The notes under the pieces: model-generated
The model's input: the letters and a program-made list of their open reading frames with translations, nothing else
Databases searched by the model: none
What the model was told of the DNA's origin: nothing
Translations under genes and position numbers: made by a program
Shown: piece by piece, positions 1 to 13,349 of the stretch
Position numbering within the stretch: the stretch's first letter is position 1
Layout: each line of letters opens with the position of its first letter
Assembly: GCA_963969395.1 (NCBI GenBank)
Contig: OZ017801.1
Span: 3,102,501 to 3,166,500, forward strand
DNA: 64,000 nucleotides
Reading direction: 5' to 3'
Source: Pseudoscleropodium purum
Lineage: Eukaryota > Streptophyta > Bryopsida > Hypnales > Brachytheciaceae

Positions 1-697
1 AAGCATTTCCCAAAGCAGCTAGCAATGAACTAACCGGCCATTCACCCAAAACATTGATACAAATCACAATTTCACATGCACTAACTACATGAATCAGCAC
101 TACATGATCGTACGTACAATAGTCAAGTGCATGGTCGATTGAGGTCGACGAAAGTTAATAATGTGGACAGTACAAGCTATAGCCACTGATTGAATGCAAT
201 GCGCACCTAACAACCTAAGAATGGACACATAACAAGCCAAAGACAAGGGCTGCTCTCCAAGAGCAGACGCAAAAAAGATAAAAACAGACAATACAGATAC
301 GGTGTACAGATTTCAATTTGTATATTTGTCTGAGAATATGCTTTACATATGTACAAATTCCCAACACGAAGTACAAACTACCAAAAAATTAAGACTTTAC
401 CTGAGCCTTCAGGTAATGTCTTGGGCATCTGTAGACCACCTGCCTCGGATGCATATGCTACACAACCCTGAGAAAAGACCATATAGCGCCCTTGTTCAAT
501 ACTGGGCTTCTGGCCGATCAATCGAAGAACAATTACTAACTGTCCTGAAATACCAGTTCACATAGGGTTTCGCTTGCTCTACCTCCAGTCCGTTTCACAT
601 CAGCTCTTGACGGTGACCGTCCAAATGGATACCCAAACTAAAACCAAGGCAGCGACAGCTTCCACTAAAGTAAACCAAGTCCAGAAATCTTTGTGTT
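1..697. other. Intergenic, downstream of SUMO protease gene
   Basis: This stretch follows the stop codon of the minus-strand SUMO protease and should hold its 3' untranslated region. Short open frames occur on both strands (100-291 and 302-565), but they have no recognisable protein features. No gene is supported. Confidence 0.5.
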
Positions 698-3600
698 TCA
701 CCTCCTCCTGCTGTTCCTCAGACTGAGGAGGTCATCCAGGGCATTTCTTTTAGTTTGTTTTTCTGCACTGAGAGTCAACCCCCGCGAGCTTTGAGTTACA
801 CTTCTCGTCACCCTTTTCCCACTCTCTATTGATGATCGCTTCACATTTAACTCGGTTGTCTTCTTTTTGAAGTCCCGTTTCTTCAAAGAATCTGAAGAAT
901 CGTCCGAGGACAAGTCCTGAATTTCTTGAACCTCTTCTCTGCACACTGCGAACCCATACGGCTGATTACTATCTTTTTGTGTTAGAACCCTATCCTCCGT
1001 AGGCTTCCTCTGTCCAAAATTAAGCGCACCCTGCATACTGAATTCAGAACACCTGCCTAAAGGTGATGACTTGTTCGTAACTCTCACGGGCCTTCGTCCA
1101 CCTTCATTGATACGTCCATCTTCCTTGAAGAAAGAATCACCAGGTAAAGAATACAGTGACTGTACAGATCGAACTGAACTAACGCGTACGTGTCCCACAG
1201 ATTGCAAATTTGAAGGAGCTCGTCTTTGATTTGCACCACAGTAGCTGCTCTCATACATTCCATCCTCCTCCTCAGGTGATAATATGCTCTTAAAATCCAA
1301 GAGATTCTCAGATGCCCTAGCAGCTTTGTTCGATAAAGAACATGACGGATCATCATTTATTTCTGAACTATCCTGAGTTCCCAGGTCTACTATTGCGGAT
1401 GGCTGACGGTACAGCGGTAATCGTTCGTCGAGCAGACTAGGTACCTGTAAAGGCTTGACCTGGAGAAAATAAGCCATCATCAGCAAATATTGCAACCAAA
1501 CCTTCAACGTCTGTCTTGAACATAAAAAGGACTGCAACTAGTAGCCAAATAAAATTCAAAAAGAACACAGCAGGAATTCAAATCACTAAAGCACAGGACA
1601 TGTAGGCATGTGAAATGGGTGAAAAATCATTGGTCAGTGACCAGTGAAATACAAGAAAAAAATTTAATTACCTGAAGCGGTAACCGGGGAACTGGGCACT
1701 TCTCATAATTCCAAGTCTCGTCGTCAAGAAGAGTGTGAGTCACAGGTCCTGACTTCAAGCCGTCGTCCACTACCAAATTATGCGCACTCGATTGATCTGT
1801 ACCAGACTCATAGCTCACTTTCGATTGGTCACTACCAATATGATACAGGCCTCTGCTTCTATCCTCAAATTCTCTGTCTTCTATGCTGACATCCGCATGT
1901 TGCACCTTGGTATGTTCTTCTTGCCGATCAGAGTTTGCGGCTTTACTAGAGTCATCATCCAGTTCGACTTCCTCTAATCCAGAAGGTGAACAGTTTTCAC
2001 TCTGTGGCTCTAATAGATGTGGTGAGTCACTGTGAACCCTATCCAATGCGGTTGTGGACGGTGACGATATTTTCGTATCATCAGGCAAGGTCATCGACAC
2101 AGTTACTTTTTCATCTGCTGGAAACACCGCATTGGGTGTATTCTCCTTCGTTTCTAAATTGTCTCTACAGATTTCGAAGCTTCCTCCTTGTGAAAGTTCT
2201 AGAATCAGTTTCTGGATCACAAGGCGTTTCGCTGAAGCTTCTGATGGTTTGAACCAGTTTCTTCGAAGCTGTTAAAACACCACACCACAGTACCACATCA
2301 CTAACAACGTCGAGAAGCAACAAATAAAATCACGCATTATGTCAAGAACTATGGGTAAGCAAACAAAAACACACAAGCCTGGAAAAAAAATGCGCCATAC
2401 GAACTAATCGGCAAAATACGAAAACTTACAAATTGTGTCGGTGGGCTGCTCTGCCTTTTCATACGATATATTGAAGGCGCTGTTTTCAGGAAAAGCTCCA
2501 CATAATGCAGCAGAAAAAGACCACAGTCACAGTTGTTGTTCTGTTGAGGAACCTACATAATAGAAACAATCTTAGTTCTATTATCTTCATCAGTACGCAG
2601 AAGCCTAGCTACTGACCCCAGAGGGTCCAAATGAACAGAATATATCGAGTTACTCACTCCGCTTGCATTTCTACAATATGTCTAACAAAACATTATTGTA
2701 AATGAAAACTCAACAAACACTTAGTGTCAGAACAGCAACATGTTCTATAAAAAGGAATTCAGAGAACCAATATTGTGTATAGAAGCACATCAACAGTGAA
2801 TCTTTAGTTGTCCACCAACCCTCAGGGACGCAGTGTCCACTAATCTACAGCAACCATTGTACCGATTTTCATACCTTTGAATACCTGAAAGGCATTTCTG
2901 AAAAAAATCGTTCAGCATAGGCCCTGTCGTCAGGGTCTTTATTACGTTCAAGCCATTCCTGTAAAAGATAGCTGAATTACAGAAGAAATGAAGATTCAGA
3001 TTGGCTTCCCAACACATACATGGCTTCCCCTCATACACCCAGGAATATACATACTGTGATCTTGAGCTGTGGATCACAACTATTGTAAGGATAACTTAGC
3101 ATCCAGGTTCGACCAGTACAAGCTCAAAAAAATGAATAGAAAGGTCTGTAGGAATGTCGGGCCAAAGTCTATGTTTATAAGTCAAGCTAAGCGTACGGAA
3201 CATTGACACATTGAAACCTCTTTTCATGTTTCAACTATTATATCAAGGACTATCACAGATTACAGCCAATGAGTTCAAAATAAACTGCCAAAACACAGTA
3301 GGGCATAAACCTAACCAAGACGCACAAACGGTGAACACAACGAATGTAAGTGATGAACCCTCACTTATGTAGACGGGGAAGGGAAAGGTGACCCACTTTT
3401 TTATATGTCCTTCCACCCCTCTATGACAGCCCTCCATAGAGTCAAGATGCAAAATGCAAGCATCTCCATCAGATGACCCATTTATTCCTGCAGTGAAATC
3501 AACACGAGTCGTTCAGCATAATCACAAATCAACGTGTGTCTATGTCCCATCAACATATCACGAGAGCAGCAGGTGAAAACAGTAAAAATCAACAATAAAA

Positions 3601-6600
3601 TGCAAGTTACCAGACTAGCAATATTCTTATAACTTGAAAGATGGTCGACAAACCCGTACTTGGAACATTCCACATATGTCCAGGGTGACAGATGATTATC
3701 AGACTCCAATGCAAACTGCAAGCACTCAGATAAATCAACAAATGATCAGTATTCACACGGGTCATCAATATTCGTTTTGAACACACTACAAACAAGCGAT
3801 CGCGAGCTTGATGAGTTGGGAAAGAAACACGAGGCAATAACTATTTTGACAAACCACGCGCACTCTTTGAGCTCTAGTTCTCTGATCCTAAGGATTTCGG
3901 GAATTCCCGTCAACCAGAACAGTGAGCATCATCATCAGATTCTAATTGAAAATAAGCTAAACATTTTAAAGCCTCCATTTCTTTAGGAAAATACCCAGAG
4001 ACGTCCCTCACAAGACCAGATTAATCATTGTGAGTACTTCCAAACGTTTAGTCCCAGAGAACGAAGTCGGACCTCTGATTAACAGGTATAAAAATGAAGT
4101 CCTTCTCAAATACGTTCACTTTCTTCGTCCACTTCTTCACTCTCTCGAAGGCAGCTAAACCACCTGCAACAGCTTCCGCAAGCTTGCTGAAAAAGAAACT
4201 GTTGAAAAAATGAAGAGTCCTTAACTTCTCTGATGAAACGATTGTTTCTTGCAGATATCTATACAATAAAACACCGGGTATTAATATAATCGACACTGTT
4301 CGAAACTTCTCAAGCAACGTAACCAAACATAGCACCTGTATACCGTAACAATGCCTTCAAATTGAACTTACTACATTGCTAAAAGCAGATCAGCTAGAGT
4401 CACTTCCATAGAACAAAAATTAATATTTTAGAATGCTATCTGATACAAATATTAAAGAACAACTGAAATTGAATGCTGATCAATAATGTGTGCACGATTG
4501 TGACCATGAGCCTTAATGCAGTGTTCATGAAATGATAATGTCCGTCCAAAAAAGGAAAATCACATTAATGTTAGGAATATTCCTTCAAGGGCATAAACAG
4601 CCGCCAGCAAGATCCTCACGTTATCTCAAGGTCTGACTGTTACTACATACAATCGCCTAGAGGCCCCCCAAAAGATGTAACTCTACATATTTCTAGAATG
4701 CAAATCTAATTCATTCACAGATCAGAAGCAACCAGATGAAATGGACTCTGAGAAAATAATTCTGCATCAACAGAAGTGGTCCATATAAATCTTTCAAGAT
4801 AATTGGAGTGGTCTTTAAGATGAAGGAACAAAACTCACTTGATATAGAAGTCAATGACAGTATCATTCAGAAACTCAAATGGCTTCAAGATCTTGAGGTC
4901 CTTTGGTGTGATAGTGACTGCATCAGGGTCAGCTTGAGGATAAACCAACCCCTCGAAAGCAGCAATTGCATTCTCGAACCTGGTCCATTCAGTTAGTCAA
5001 AGGTTATTCTTCATTACTGTTGAATAGATCAAAGTTTAGTCGGTAATACTTTAGAGACTCCTCTCTTCTGCCAGATGGATACAGAGATACATGATTTATA
5101 GATGCCCAAAATATACTAAGCACGCAGAAACAATATCCTGTGGTATATCGATTTGACTGATAAAAATGTGCTGTTAAGAACCCTAGATCTTACAGATGCC
5201 AATTACCAACTTCACTCCAAAGATAATACGCATCTTACTCTTCTGAATTTGTTGCAAACAATGAGGTGCACGCCTTAGAATTTGGCATTTCAAATGTGCA
5301 GACGGATTTCTCCACGCCTTCTCTGCATGAACAGAAACAATATTGCGAGTCAGCAAGGACGATTTCTAACTTAGAGAGAGCAACTTTGAGGCAATTTACA
5401 TTGATATGCATCTGATAACTACGCAACCTTTAGTATTAAGAGATTCTCCAAAACAAAGGTACACAAAGACTATAAACTTGATACTAAATATCTGAACAAA
5501 TATGCTGCTAAGAATCCCAGATTCACTCCAAAAAATAACATCTAAAGCTATGCATCTTACTCTTCTGAACTGGACGTGAACAATGAGGTGCACGCCTTAG
5601 AATTTGGCATTTCGATTGTCCAAGAAGTTTTCTCCACATCTTCTCTGCACGGACAGAAACAATATTTGCGAGTCAGCAAGGATGACTTTGTCCTGAGAAT
5701 GAGCAAATTCCTTGTAATTCACCTTAACATGCATCTGGTAACTACAGGAGCTTTAATATTAAGAGTAATCTTCAAAACAAAGTACACAAGGCTATAACTT
5801 TGATACTAAATATCTCAACAAATATGCGGCTAAGAATCCCAGAACTAACACATATTGATAACCAGATTCACTCCAAAAAACAGTCTGAAGATATGCCTCT
5901 TACTCTTCTGAAATTGACGTGAACAATGAGGTGCATGTCGGAGAATTTCGCATTTCGATTGTTCGGGCAGTTTTCTCCACATCTTCCCTGCAGAACACAG
6001 AAAAGCGATTGCTAGCCGGCCAAAAAGAAAACGAACAGAGAATAAGAAACTTCGTGACAGTTAAGGTCAACATGCATATGGCAACCGCACATAGGAATCG
6101 AGTGCCATCTCCAAAACAAAGTTGATAACACTTGATACCCAAATGCAAGTACCAGATAACACTGTCCATCAAACTTCCTGAAACAGATAGCTGTTGCTCC
6201 TAGGAATAAGAAAGTATTTGCAACAGAATGCAATACGTATCAAGCCGAAGAGAAAACTAGAGCTTAGAGACTATCAATAAGTCATGGCACTAATGTTGAA
6301 CACCCTTAATATTCATGCAATGTCGCAAATAGGACTCGGCTTATATATTGATTATTGAATGTGTGAGGCTATCAGAAGAAAAATCGTAAAGTTGAATTAG
6401 ATGACGACAGCTTACTTTTTGAGCTCCTCAATAATTCCGCCATATATTGGTGATAGTTCTGATATATCAGTCACGCTATCCCTGAATTTTAAAAGTTCCA
6501 GGACATACTCGTCTGCACAGAGACAGATATCAAAGAGACTTTCAGAGGTGTTTCTAGAGATGTTTCCAGCTGCTAGAAAACTGTTTCTCAGTATCATAAC

Positions 6601-8432
6601 TAACAGTCACTTATATAATTAACGAGTTTCCATCAAACCAACATGAGCCTTCTCTTTCAATCAAAATGAACGATCCCAGACATCAGACGGGAGAGAAATT
6701 CAGAAGCAAAAGAAGACAGGAAACCTACAAAGCCCCGCGCAGTTCTATCATGCGTCCAGGTCAAGAGGCCTACTGGATGGACTCACCGATTTTCTTGCTG
6801 GATCCTGGCAAAGGAGACAAAGGAACTAATACCCTTACAGTAACAAGCGCTCTTGTATCCTGCAATCAGAACATCGAAAGGATAAACTCTTAGATCAGCC
6901 ACTCGATGACAAAGGAAACAGAAGGTATCACAGAACTATGATGCTGACTGCCTAACAAGCCATCAAACTTCCAAAAGTAGCGCTGGACAAATTACGAAAG
7001 ATAATCTTTACAAGCGATGTTGAAGGTTCCAAATGCAGGTGCTCAGATATTCCCAGTGAATATTTCTAAATTTGACAAAGCACACAGCACATCATTCACA
7101 GTCCAATAAAGACACTGCTTGCAGCACTGGGAAGAAATCATTTTCGACTCTGCTTGAACAGGTCAAAACCCTGTTCTCACCTCTTCCCAGTCAGAACAGT
7201 AATGAATGCCAATTCCAACAATATTTTGAAGAGGCCATTCATGAACAAGACATTCCTCGTTGTCACCTCCTCGAACTTCAACCACCTCGGCTGAAAACTT
7301 GAGATATAAGCGATTAACCTGGATGGCTGGCTGGATGCTATGAACGGGGAGAACAATTTGAGAAGGAACCCTCTGTAGACAATGTCTTTGAACAAATCAA
7401 TGAATCCGGCTATAACAAACACGCATAAGTATTCGACAACAAAGGTTATGCACACAAGACAGTGAATAATCTTCGATACATTAACATAACCTCATGGACC
7501 CTTAAAAATGGACATAAATCAATGTTCGTCTGCCACTACCGTAGATATTAAATGCGTGGAATAAAAGTACAAGGGGCTTTGAGATTATGCTACATGGACA
7601 ACATAATCTAAGCTGCCAATCAGAAATCCACTCGACAAAATACTCAAAATTACAGGAAATTGCCACATAATGAAGAATCATTCAAACCGTTGTAAAATAC
7701 AAGAACCCCGCAAATCAGAACTAGCTAAGAACTGAAAGTATCCCGCCAATACAGAAATACAACACCTACTCACCTTCAGTTCATTTGCAAGCTCAGTAAT
7801 TGTCGGAATCTGGCCATGCACACCTGTACAAACACGATATTCGAGCATGCTAAATAAGTGATGCACATAACAGGACGAACAAACAGATATGATCCACGGA
7901 GGGGTAAGCTCCACATACTAGATCCCCACAAATAGGTCATCGCAACGAAGACCACAAACCACAACAAATTAGCCACGAGACTATAATACAATCAGCTCGT
8001 ACACTTCTAAGTATTAGATATAAAAGATGATAAGCACACAGAGTAGACGTTCACGTTTGTAGTGGATGCAAAAAGCCATTGCCAAGTGACTGTCAAATTC
8101 AACTTCTCATGTAGAAACTCGATCCTAATATCACAAGAAAAATGGAAAAGAAGTACAGACCTTCAAGGAAATGATTTTGGCAACTTACGAGATTTACGTG
8201 TATACTTGACAACAGGAGAACCTTTCGCAGAACTGAACGACCGCAATTTTCTCTCATCCTCATCGTCCGACAGAACTAACTTCGGAAAACATTCTTTTCG
8301 TTCTTCATTTGAGTCAAACTCGGACTTAGACATGGCTTCAGACTCGTCCTCGGTGAGATCAAAAACGCGAAAATCATCGCCGCTCCAATCTGGCAGATTC
8401 CTCTTCCGCTTGGTGACCTTCGTCACGACCAT
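698..8432 (-). CDS. ULP2-type SUMO-specific cysteine protease (18 exons)
   Basis: This is a predicted nuclear C48-family protease that would remove SUMO from conjugates, most like plant ULP2/SPF and animal SENP6/SENP7. Coding exons are 8432-8189, 7823-7774, 7372-7319, 7297-7181, 6859-6787, 6512-6416, 5987-5904, 5644-5561, 5322-5239, 4979-4839, 4258-4073, 3715-3660, 3487-3397, 3079-3055 (a 25-nt microexon), 2958-2875, 2552-2430, 2268-1672 and 1459-698. All 17 joins keep phase and give 983 codons plus TGA. An N-terminal basic and acidic tail and a probable PH-like region precede the catalytic domain (about residues 297-550). The triad reads His407 (LHWSLIIICHPG), Asp439 (LHLDSMEGC) and Cys500 (QQNNNCDCGLF), followed by NWFKPSEAS. 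The C-terminal ~430 residues are polar, Ser/Asp-rich and probably disordered. Residues ~212-295 come from three duplicated exons. The donor of the 4258-4073 exon (GTCCGA) is weak. The family call is firm; exact exon edges are inferred. Confidence 0.93.
5100..6130 (-). repeat. Three-copy tandem duplication creating repeated exons
   Basis: A unit of about 320-345 bp, exon plus adjoining intron, occurs three times inside the SUMO protease gene. The exons at 5987-5904, 5644-5561 and 5322-5239 are each exactly 84 nt and all begin and end in phase 2, so each encodes a 28-residue block that can be added or skipped without shifting frame. The blocks share the pattern E(D/G)VEKxxxTxEMxNSxxCTSLFxxxSEE. 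The second and third are closest to each other (both carry EMPNSKACTSLF). Intron stretches between them are also alike, for example GATACTAAATATCT. Every copy keeps an AG acceptor and a GTAAGA donor, so all three look spliceable. Confidence 0.9.
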
Positions 8433-9453
8433 TGTCCAAACAATCCAACTACTCTGCCATAGGCGATAACTTCACAGTACGACGTGCAAGCTTGATGCAG
8501 TGTCTTCATGCGCATCACTTCGAAGCAGGAGACTCAAAAAATTACAATCCGCTCCAACTCCAGGGAGGCACTCTCCAGCCTCTTCCGCAACACTGCACTT
8601 GATGCCGAAGAAATGCAAGTATTAGCACCTTCCTGCTTGGAGCCTTCCATTTCAAAAATTAACATCTCGATGCTCCCAACGCCACACCAAGTTGCAATTG
8701 CGAAAGACATCTCCCCCTATGAGGACTGCAAACTTGAAACACTTCATCAGCTTCGCACAATGTACTAACACCAACAGTTAACGACTCTTTAATTCCAAGA
8801 GACTTCACGGCCGTGATCGTATCACCATTTCCTAGTTCCAATTTCTCCAGACTAAAGCTGAATCATCGACGCTAAACTGCTAGAAATCATTTTCGTCTCA
8901 TCCCTAAACGCAACAAAAAAGAATCCCCGAAATTTCAGCAGTCAAACAAGAATCACCTGAGCCCTAAATATTCACCTCCTCTTAAGAACGTTCCAGAACA
9001 ATACGACACTCAACCTCCCGAATTCATAGTCATTCTCCGTCCGCTACCGCACAGGCTATGAAGCATGCAATCGCACGCACAGAACAGGCGAAAACAACAA
9101 AACACAAGAGCTTTCGTACCGATCATCTAAAACCCCGAATCTTCGTCATTTTCGACACCGCTGCTACCGAAAGAAAAAGGAAACGGAGCTCGCGAGATCG
9201 CCTTTCCAGCCAACCGTCCAACAACACAATGCACGCACGCATCACGGAGCAATTGCGGCGGGAAGCGGCGGAGGTCACGGTAAAGCTTCAATAGCAAGCG
9301 ATACGCGTCGCATCAAAACCACAAACCCGCCACTCTCCCCAAATCTCAAATCATGTCAAAATGATCATTCCTCAAAATCTTCGCTTGCGATATGAGGACC
9401 GTAGATTAAGTTTCCCACAGCAGGGAACTGGGAACAGAGACACGGAGTGAGAT
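8433..9453 (-). promoter_or_regulatory. Upstream region of SUMO protease gene
   Basis: About 1 kb of balanced base composition lies before the start codon at 8432 and should contain the 5' untranslated region and promoter. A short plus-strand open frame at 9058-9294 has no recognisable features. I could not fix a TATA box or transcription start. Confidence 0.4.
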
Positions 9454-9962
9454 GGCCAGGGAGGATTGACCCCTCTATTGCCTGTTTTATCCTTGTAGAA
9501 AACCTTGAGATTTTTTATTTGCCACGTATGATAAAATTTGCAAATTCCATTAGAAGTTTTTTGGGGGTATGGGAGGTTTGTTTCAAGTTGGTGCTCCTCA
9601 CATTTCCACCACAGTAAAAAGAATGCCATGCTGTCAAAAATATATATATTTAAATTAAATTAAATTTCTTAAATTAAAAAACAAAGTTGAAAAAAAAATA
9701 TTAAATTTTTTTTAAAATTACGTGGCAATCATTTTCGGCAACAAGTTTCGGCAACAAGTTTCGGCAAGTTCGTAGAGTCAGAAAACATCAAGGGAATTCG
9801 CAGACCTCCCAAAATCTTCTTATGTTGAATTCATATTTGCAATCAAAGCCCCAAATAAACTTCGGAACATGATGAAATACAAAATTTAAGCGGCACAAAA
9901 TAGGGGGTAATTTTGACATTTACCCTCTAGCGGGGCAATAGAGGGATCAATCCTCCCTAGCC
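9454..9962. mobile_element. Non-autonomous DNA transposon with inverted ends (509 bp)
   Basis: The left end reads GGCCAGGGAGGATTGACCCC and continues CTCTATTGCC. The right end is its inverted complement with two mismatches (GGCTAGGGAGGATTGATCCC, then CTCTATTGCC). The interior is AT-rich and non-coding. Flanks GTGAGAT and GTGAGGG may be a decayed target duplication, possibly Mutator-like, but this is uncertain. A related end occurs near 29870-29990, so this is a dispersed family. Confidence 0.75.
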
Positions 9963-12692
9963 GTGAGGGGATGGAGATGATGTGCACTATACTAAAAGCA
10001 TCTTGGGAAACTACTATAGGGACCACTACTTTGTTACAACAAATTCTTGTTTGTCCTATGGGAGCAACTCTCTAATTTATTTTGTTTTTCAACTAACCAC
10101 AAGATTCTTGATGTTCCATAGCAAAAAGAATCCCCATTATTTCTAATCCTACAAATTATTTGTAGAAGCAAAAATAGGCTTGATAGTTGTTGTCTCTAGC
10201 AAGAATCTTTTTTTGGGGTTAGACATATATTGCTCACTCTTCATCTAGAAACCACCTAGTTGGGCTTGTTTAGCATACTATTGGTCATATTCTTAATTAT
10301 TTTGTAAAATTTTCAAACTAGGACTATCTTTTTGAATGGTGGAGGTACAAATAGACTATAATATGACAGAAGTAGACCAAAGTACATTGTGGAGGTACAA
10401 ATAGTGGACCCAAGTATATACAAATAGATTGTGAGCATGTTCTAAATGTGATGGAAGGGACAAATTCCTATGCATGGCATAGGTACAAATTGGCAAATAC
10501 AATTAAATAGGTACAAATAGATTGTGAACATGTTCAAACATGACTGAAGAGACAACCGCAATGTATAGTGGAGGTTCTAAATTGGCAGACCCAAATAAGC
10601 AAGTACAAATAGCAAGTTAAGAGATTTGAACATTTTTGAAAAGCAATTAAAGAGAGAGACCCAGTATAGGATATACACGAAGTCACAACCTTATATCTCA
10701 TTGTCATCAATTATACAATTATTTTATATTACAATTCTTTAATTTTACAATGATGAAAAATAATTTTTTAAAGTTCTTTATATTTTTTGTTACACATAAT
10801 GACATCTTATTTGTTTATATTTTGACTTGTAAATAAAAATCTTACATATTCTTTCAACCATTTTATAAGAATGTTACACAAAGGATTAAAGATGTATTCA
10901 TTTTATTCTTTCTATACAAAAATATATATACAATTTATATATCTAAGTTTTTCTATAATGACATAACCTTCTCTTCATTTATCATTTGTATTTCTTTATT
11001 AGTTTTGATTCTATGATATATAGGATAAGATTAAAGTAATTAGCATCAATGGAGGTATATGTACATATCAATTAGTTATGTTATGTAGGTTTATTTGACC
11101 ACTCACATGAATACTTGTGAGTTTTAAATAGAAGTCTAATTAGGTGGTTACATTCTTTCATTTGTGTTACAATTTTAAAGCAAATAGATTTGTACTCATT
11201 TGAAGCAATAAAGCAAAAGTACTACCATACCCACATAATAATTTTACTACTTTGGTGCCAAAAATTTAATTGAAGTATAAGTTTAAGCTTTGATTTTTTT
11301 AAATAAGCATTAAATTTCAAAGAATTCAAAGTATTCAACAAGTATTTCATTCAACTTCAACAACCACTTATTTTGTATGTGTAAAGATAAGAAGACAAGC
11401 TCTTTGTACAAGTGGAGGGTTAACAAGTAAAACAACCCATGGAGAATATGTAGATTAGGATTAGCAGGATTTCAACTACTCATAGTTACGTCAAAAGTAA
11501 GAATTGTGTTCAAGGTAGGATTTCAGATGTTGTTAAGGTATAGTAGAATAACTTTTTTCAAAAAAATTGAACTAAGTTAATGTGAAGAATCAAGCTATCT
11601 TTCATCTCCAAAAACCTATTTGAGATTTCAAGTCTCCACTAAAAATTTATAGACACATTTGAGAGAGGGTTTAGAAGGGACATTTTCTTTGACATTTTCA
11701 AATATCTTATTTAGATTTTGTCCATGACTTTTGGAAGAGGCTCAATATCAAAAATAGGTTTTAAAAGATGAAATTTAAATTGATTTTTCAACATTTTTTA
11801 GTTTAGAGTTTTTCCTAAATTATTTTTCAATGCCAAAATGAGGTTTGAAATTCTACTTGAACACAATTCCTATTGATTTTTCTAATTAATTTAAGGCAAA
11901 GTTTCTACTAGTATGATAATTGAAGACTAAATACATGTACAAAAGGTACATAAAGCCATAAAAAAAAGTAGAGACATGTTTCAAATTGAGTTAATCTCTT
12001 TGTCATTTTAAAAGGTTGTATTTAATGTCAATACATCATGATTTTGACAAATATTTTAGGTTATTTCAAGTATTCAACAAATTCATTCCCAAAAATGTAT
12101 CATAATTGTTTTTCAATGCTTACAAGATTTAAGGAAAAACAAATTCTAGTAAAGAAAATCACATTCATTCAACCAAGCTTCTTTAGATTCTTTCAAGCAT
12201 AGTCATCGTATATAAAAATTTACATAAATCTTAATTAAATGGTAGAAGAGAATTTCTTCAATTAATTTCATTTCCATGAGCTTTGAAAGGCAACTAGATA
12301 ATCTATTAAAATATTTGTAGCAAATTAAAAAAATATTAGCCAAAAATATATCAATTATTAGAAATTGGCATAAGTTTATAAACAACTTTAGAATATTAAA
12401 CATGGTTATAAAAAAATTTAAAAAAAATTTATAGAAATTTTGCTAATTTAAAAAAAAATCCTTGTTTTATACATCATGTAAAGTTTGTTTGATGCATTCC
12501 TCATTGTATTATTAATAAATTTGATATATATGCTCCCAAACACCTACATAACAACATACAATTTTCAATAACCCTAAAATCCATACAAAGGAACTGAAAA
12601 CTAATTGATGAAGATCATAGGAATGAAGAAAATTATAGAAATGAAGAATGTACCTATCCATCCAAAAATTTGATCATTTTCAGTCAATGCAT
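9963..12692. other. AT-rich intergenic DNA, no gene
   Basis: I see no gene here. Bases 10338-10612 contain degenerate direct repeats of a GGAGGTACAAATAG-like phrase and of CAAATAGATTGTGARCATGTTC. The rest is AT-rich with only short chance frames. Confidence 0.5.
10338..10612. repeat. Degenerate direct repeats
   Basis: The phrase GGAGGTACAAATAG and variants recur several times, interleaved with two copies of CAAATAGATTGTGARCATGTTC about 90 bp apart. The spacing is irregular, so this looks like a decayed minisatellite or transposon end rather than a clean array. Confidence 0.5.
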
Positions 12693-12696
12693 TTAA

Positions 12697-13345
12697 TTCC
12701 TAGATGCTTAAGGCACCAAATTCTAATGCAAACAATACTTTGAAGTTAAATAAAACCTAACCAAGTTCCTATTTTTGAAAAATTCTTTTCAAAATCTAGT
12801 TTTAGTATCAAAAATTCAATTTTGAAAATGATTGATTATGATTTTTCTATTGAAGATTCTATGCAAGAATGTCCATTGCAATCTCACGTGCAATCTTAAC
12901 TTTCTGTACTGTTGAGAGCTCTAACAAATGAGCCTCAAATACACAAGATCTTAGAGGAAAATTCACATTAGAAATTCATTTTTAAAAAAATGTAGAAGAG
13001 ATTTTGAGAAGTCATCAATTGAACAAGGTTATGCATATTATGTCCTTTAACCTCATATTTTTTTTAATGACCAATTTTTTTAATTTGACATGTGAAAAGA
13101 GGATTGAAAGACTTCAAATCACTTTCACAATTTTAACACCCTTATAATCAAACATCACAATCTTTCAATTTGTAAGTGATATATTTTATTTTATTTTTCA
13201 TATGTGATCTCTAACATATGTAGTTTGAATATGAAGAGTTACAATTAAAAATAAATTGATATGACTAATCAAAATGTTGACATTTTGTTCAGTGTAGAGC
13301 AAATTTCTAGAAGCTAAAAAAAAGTCCTTGAGCATTCAGCAGGGG
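12697..13345. mobile_element. TTAA-flanked short element, copy 1
   Basis: The element is bounded by TTAA on both sides (12693-12696 and 13346-13349). It starts TTCCTAG and ends AGGGG. About 640 bp align along their length with 40375-41016, which has the same TTAA borders. There is no coding capacity. It belongs to the family with CCC(C)TAAA ends described for the other copies; its left end is decayed. Confidence 0.65.
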
Positions 13346-13349
13346 TTAA

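Noticed and set aside
8062..8469. 135-codon plus-strand open frame
   Set aside because: It is antisense to the first exon of the SUMO protease and shows no independent motif.
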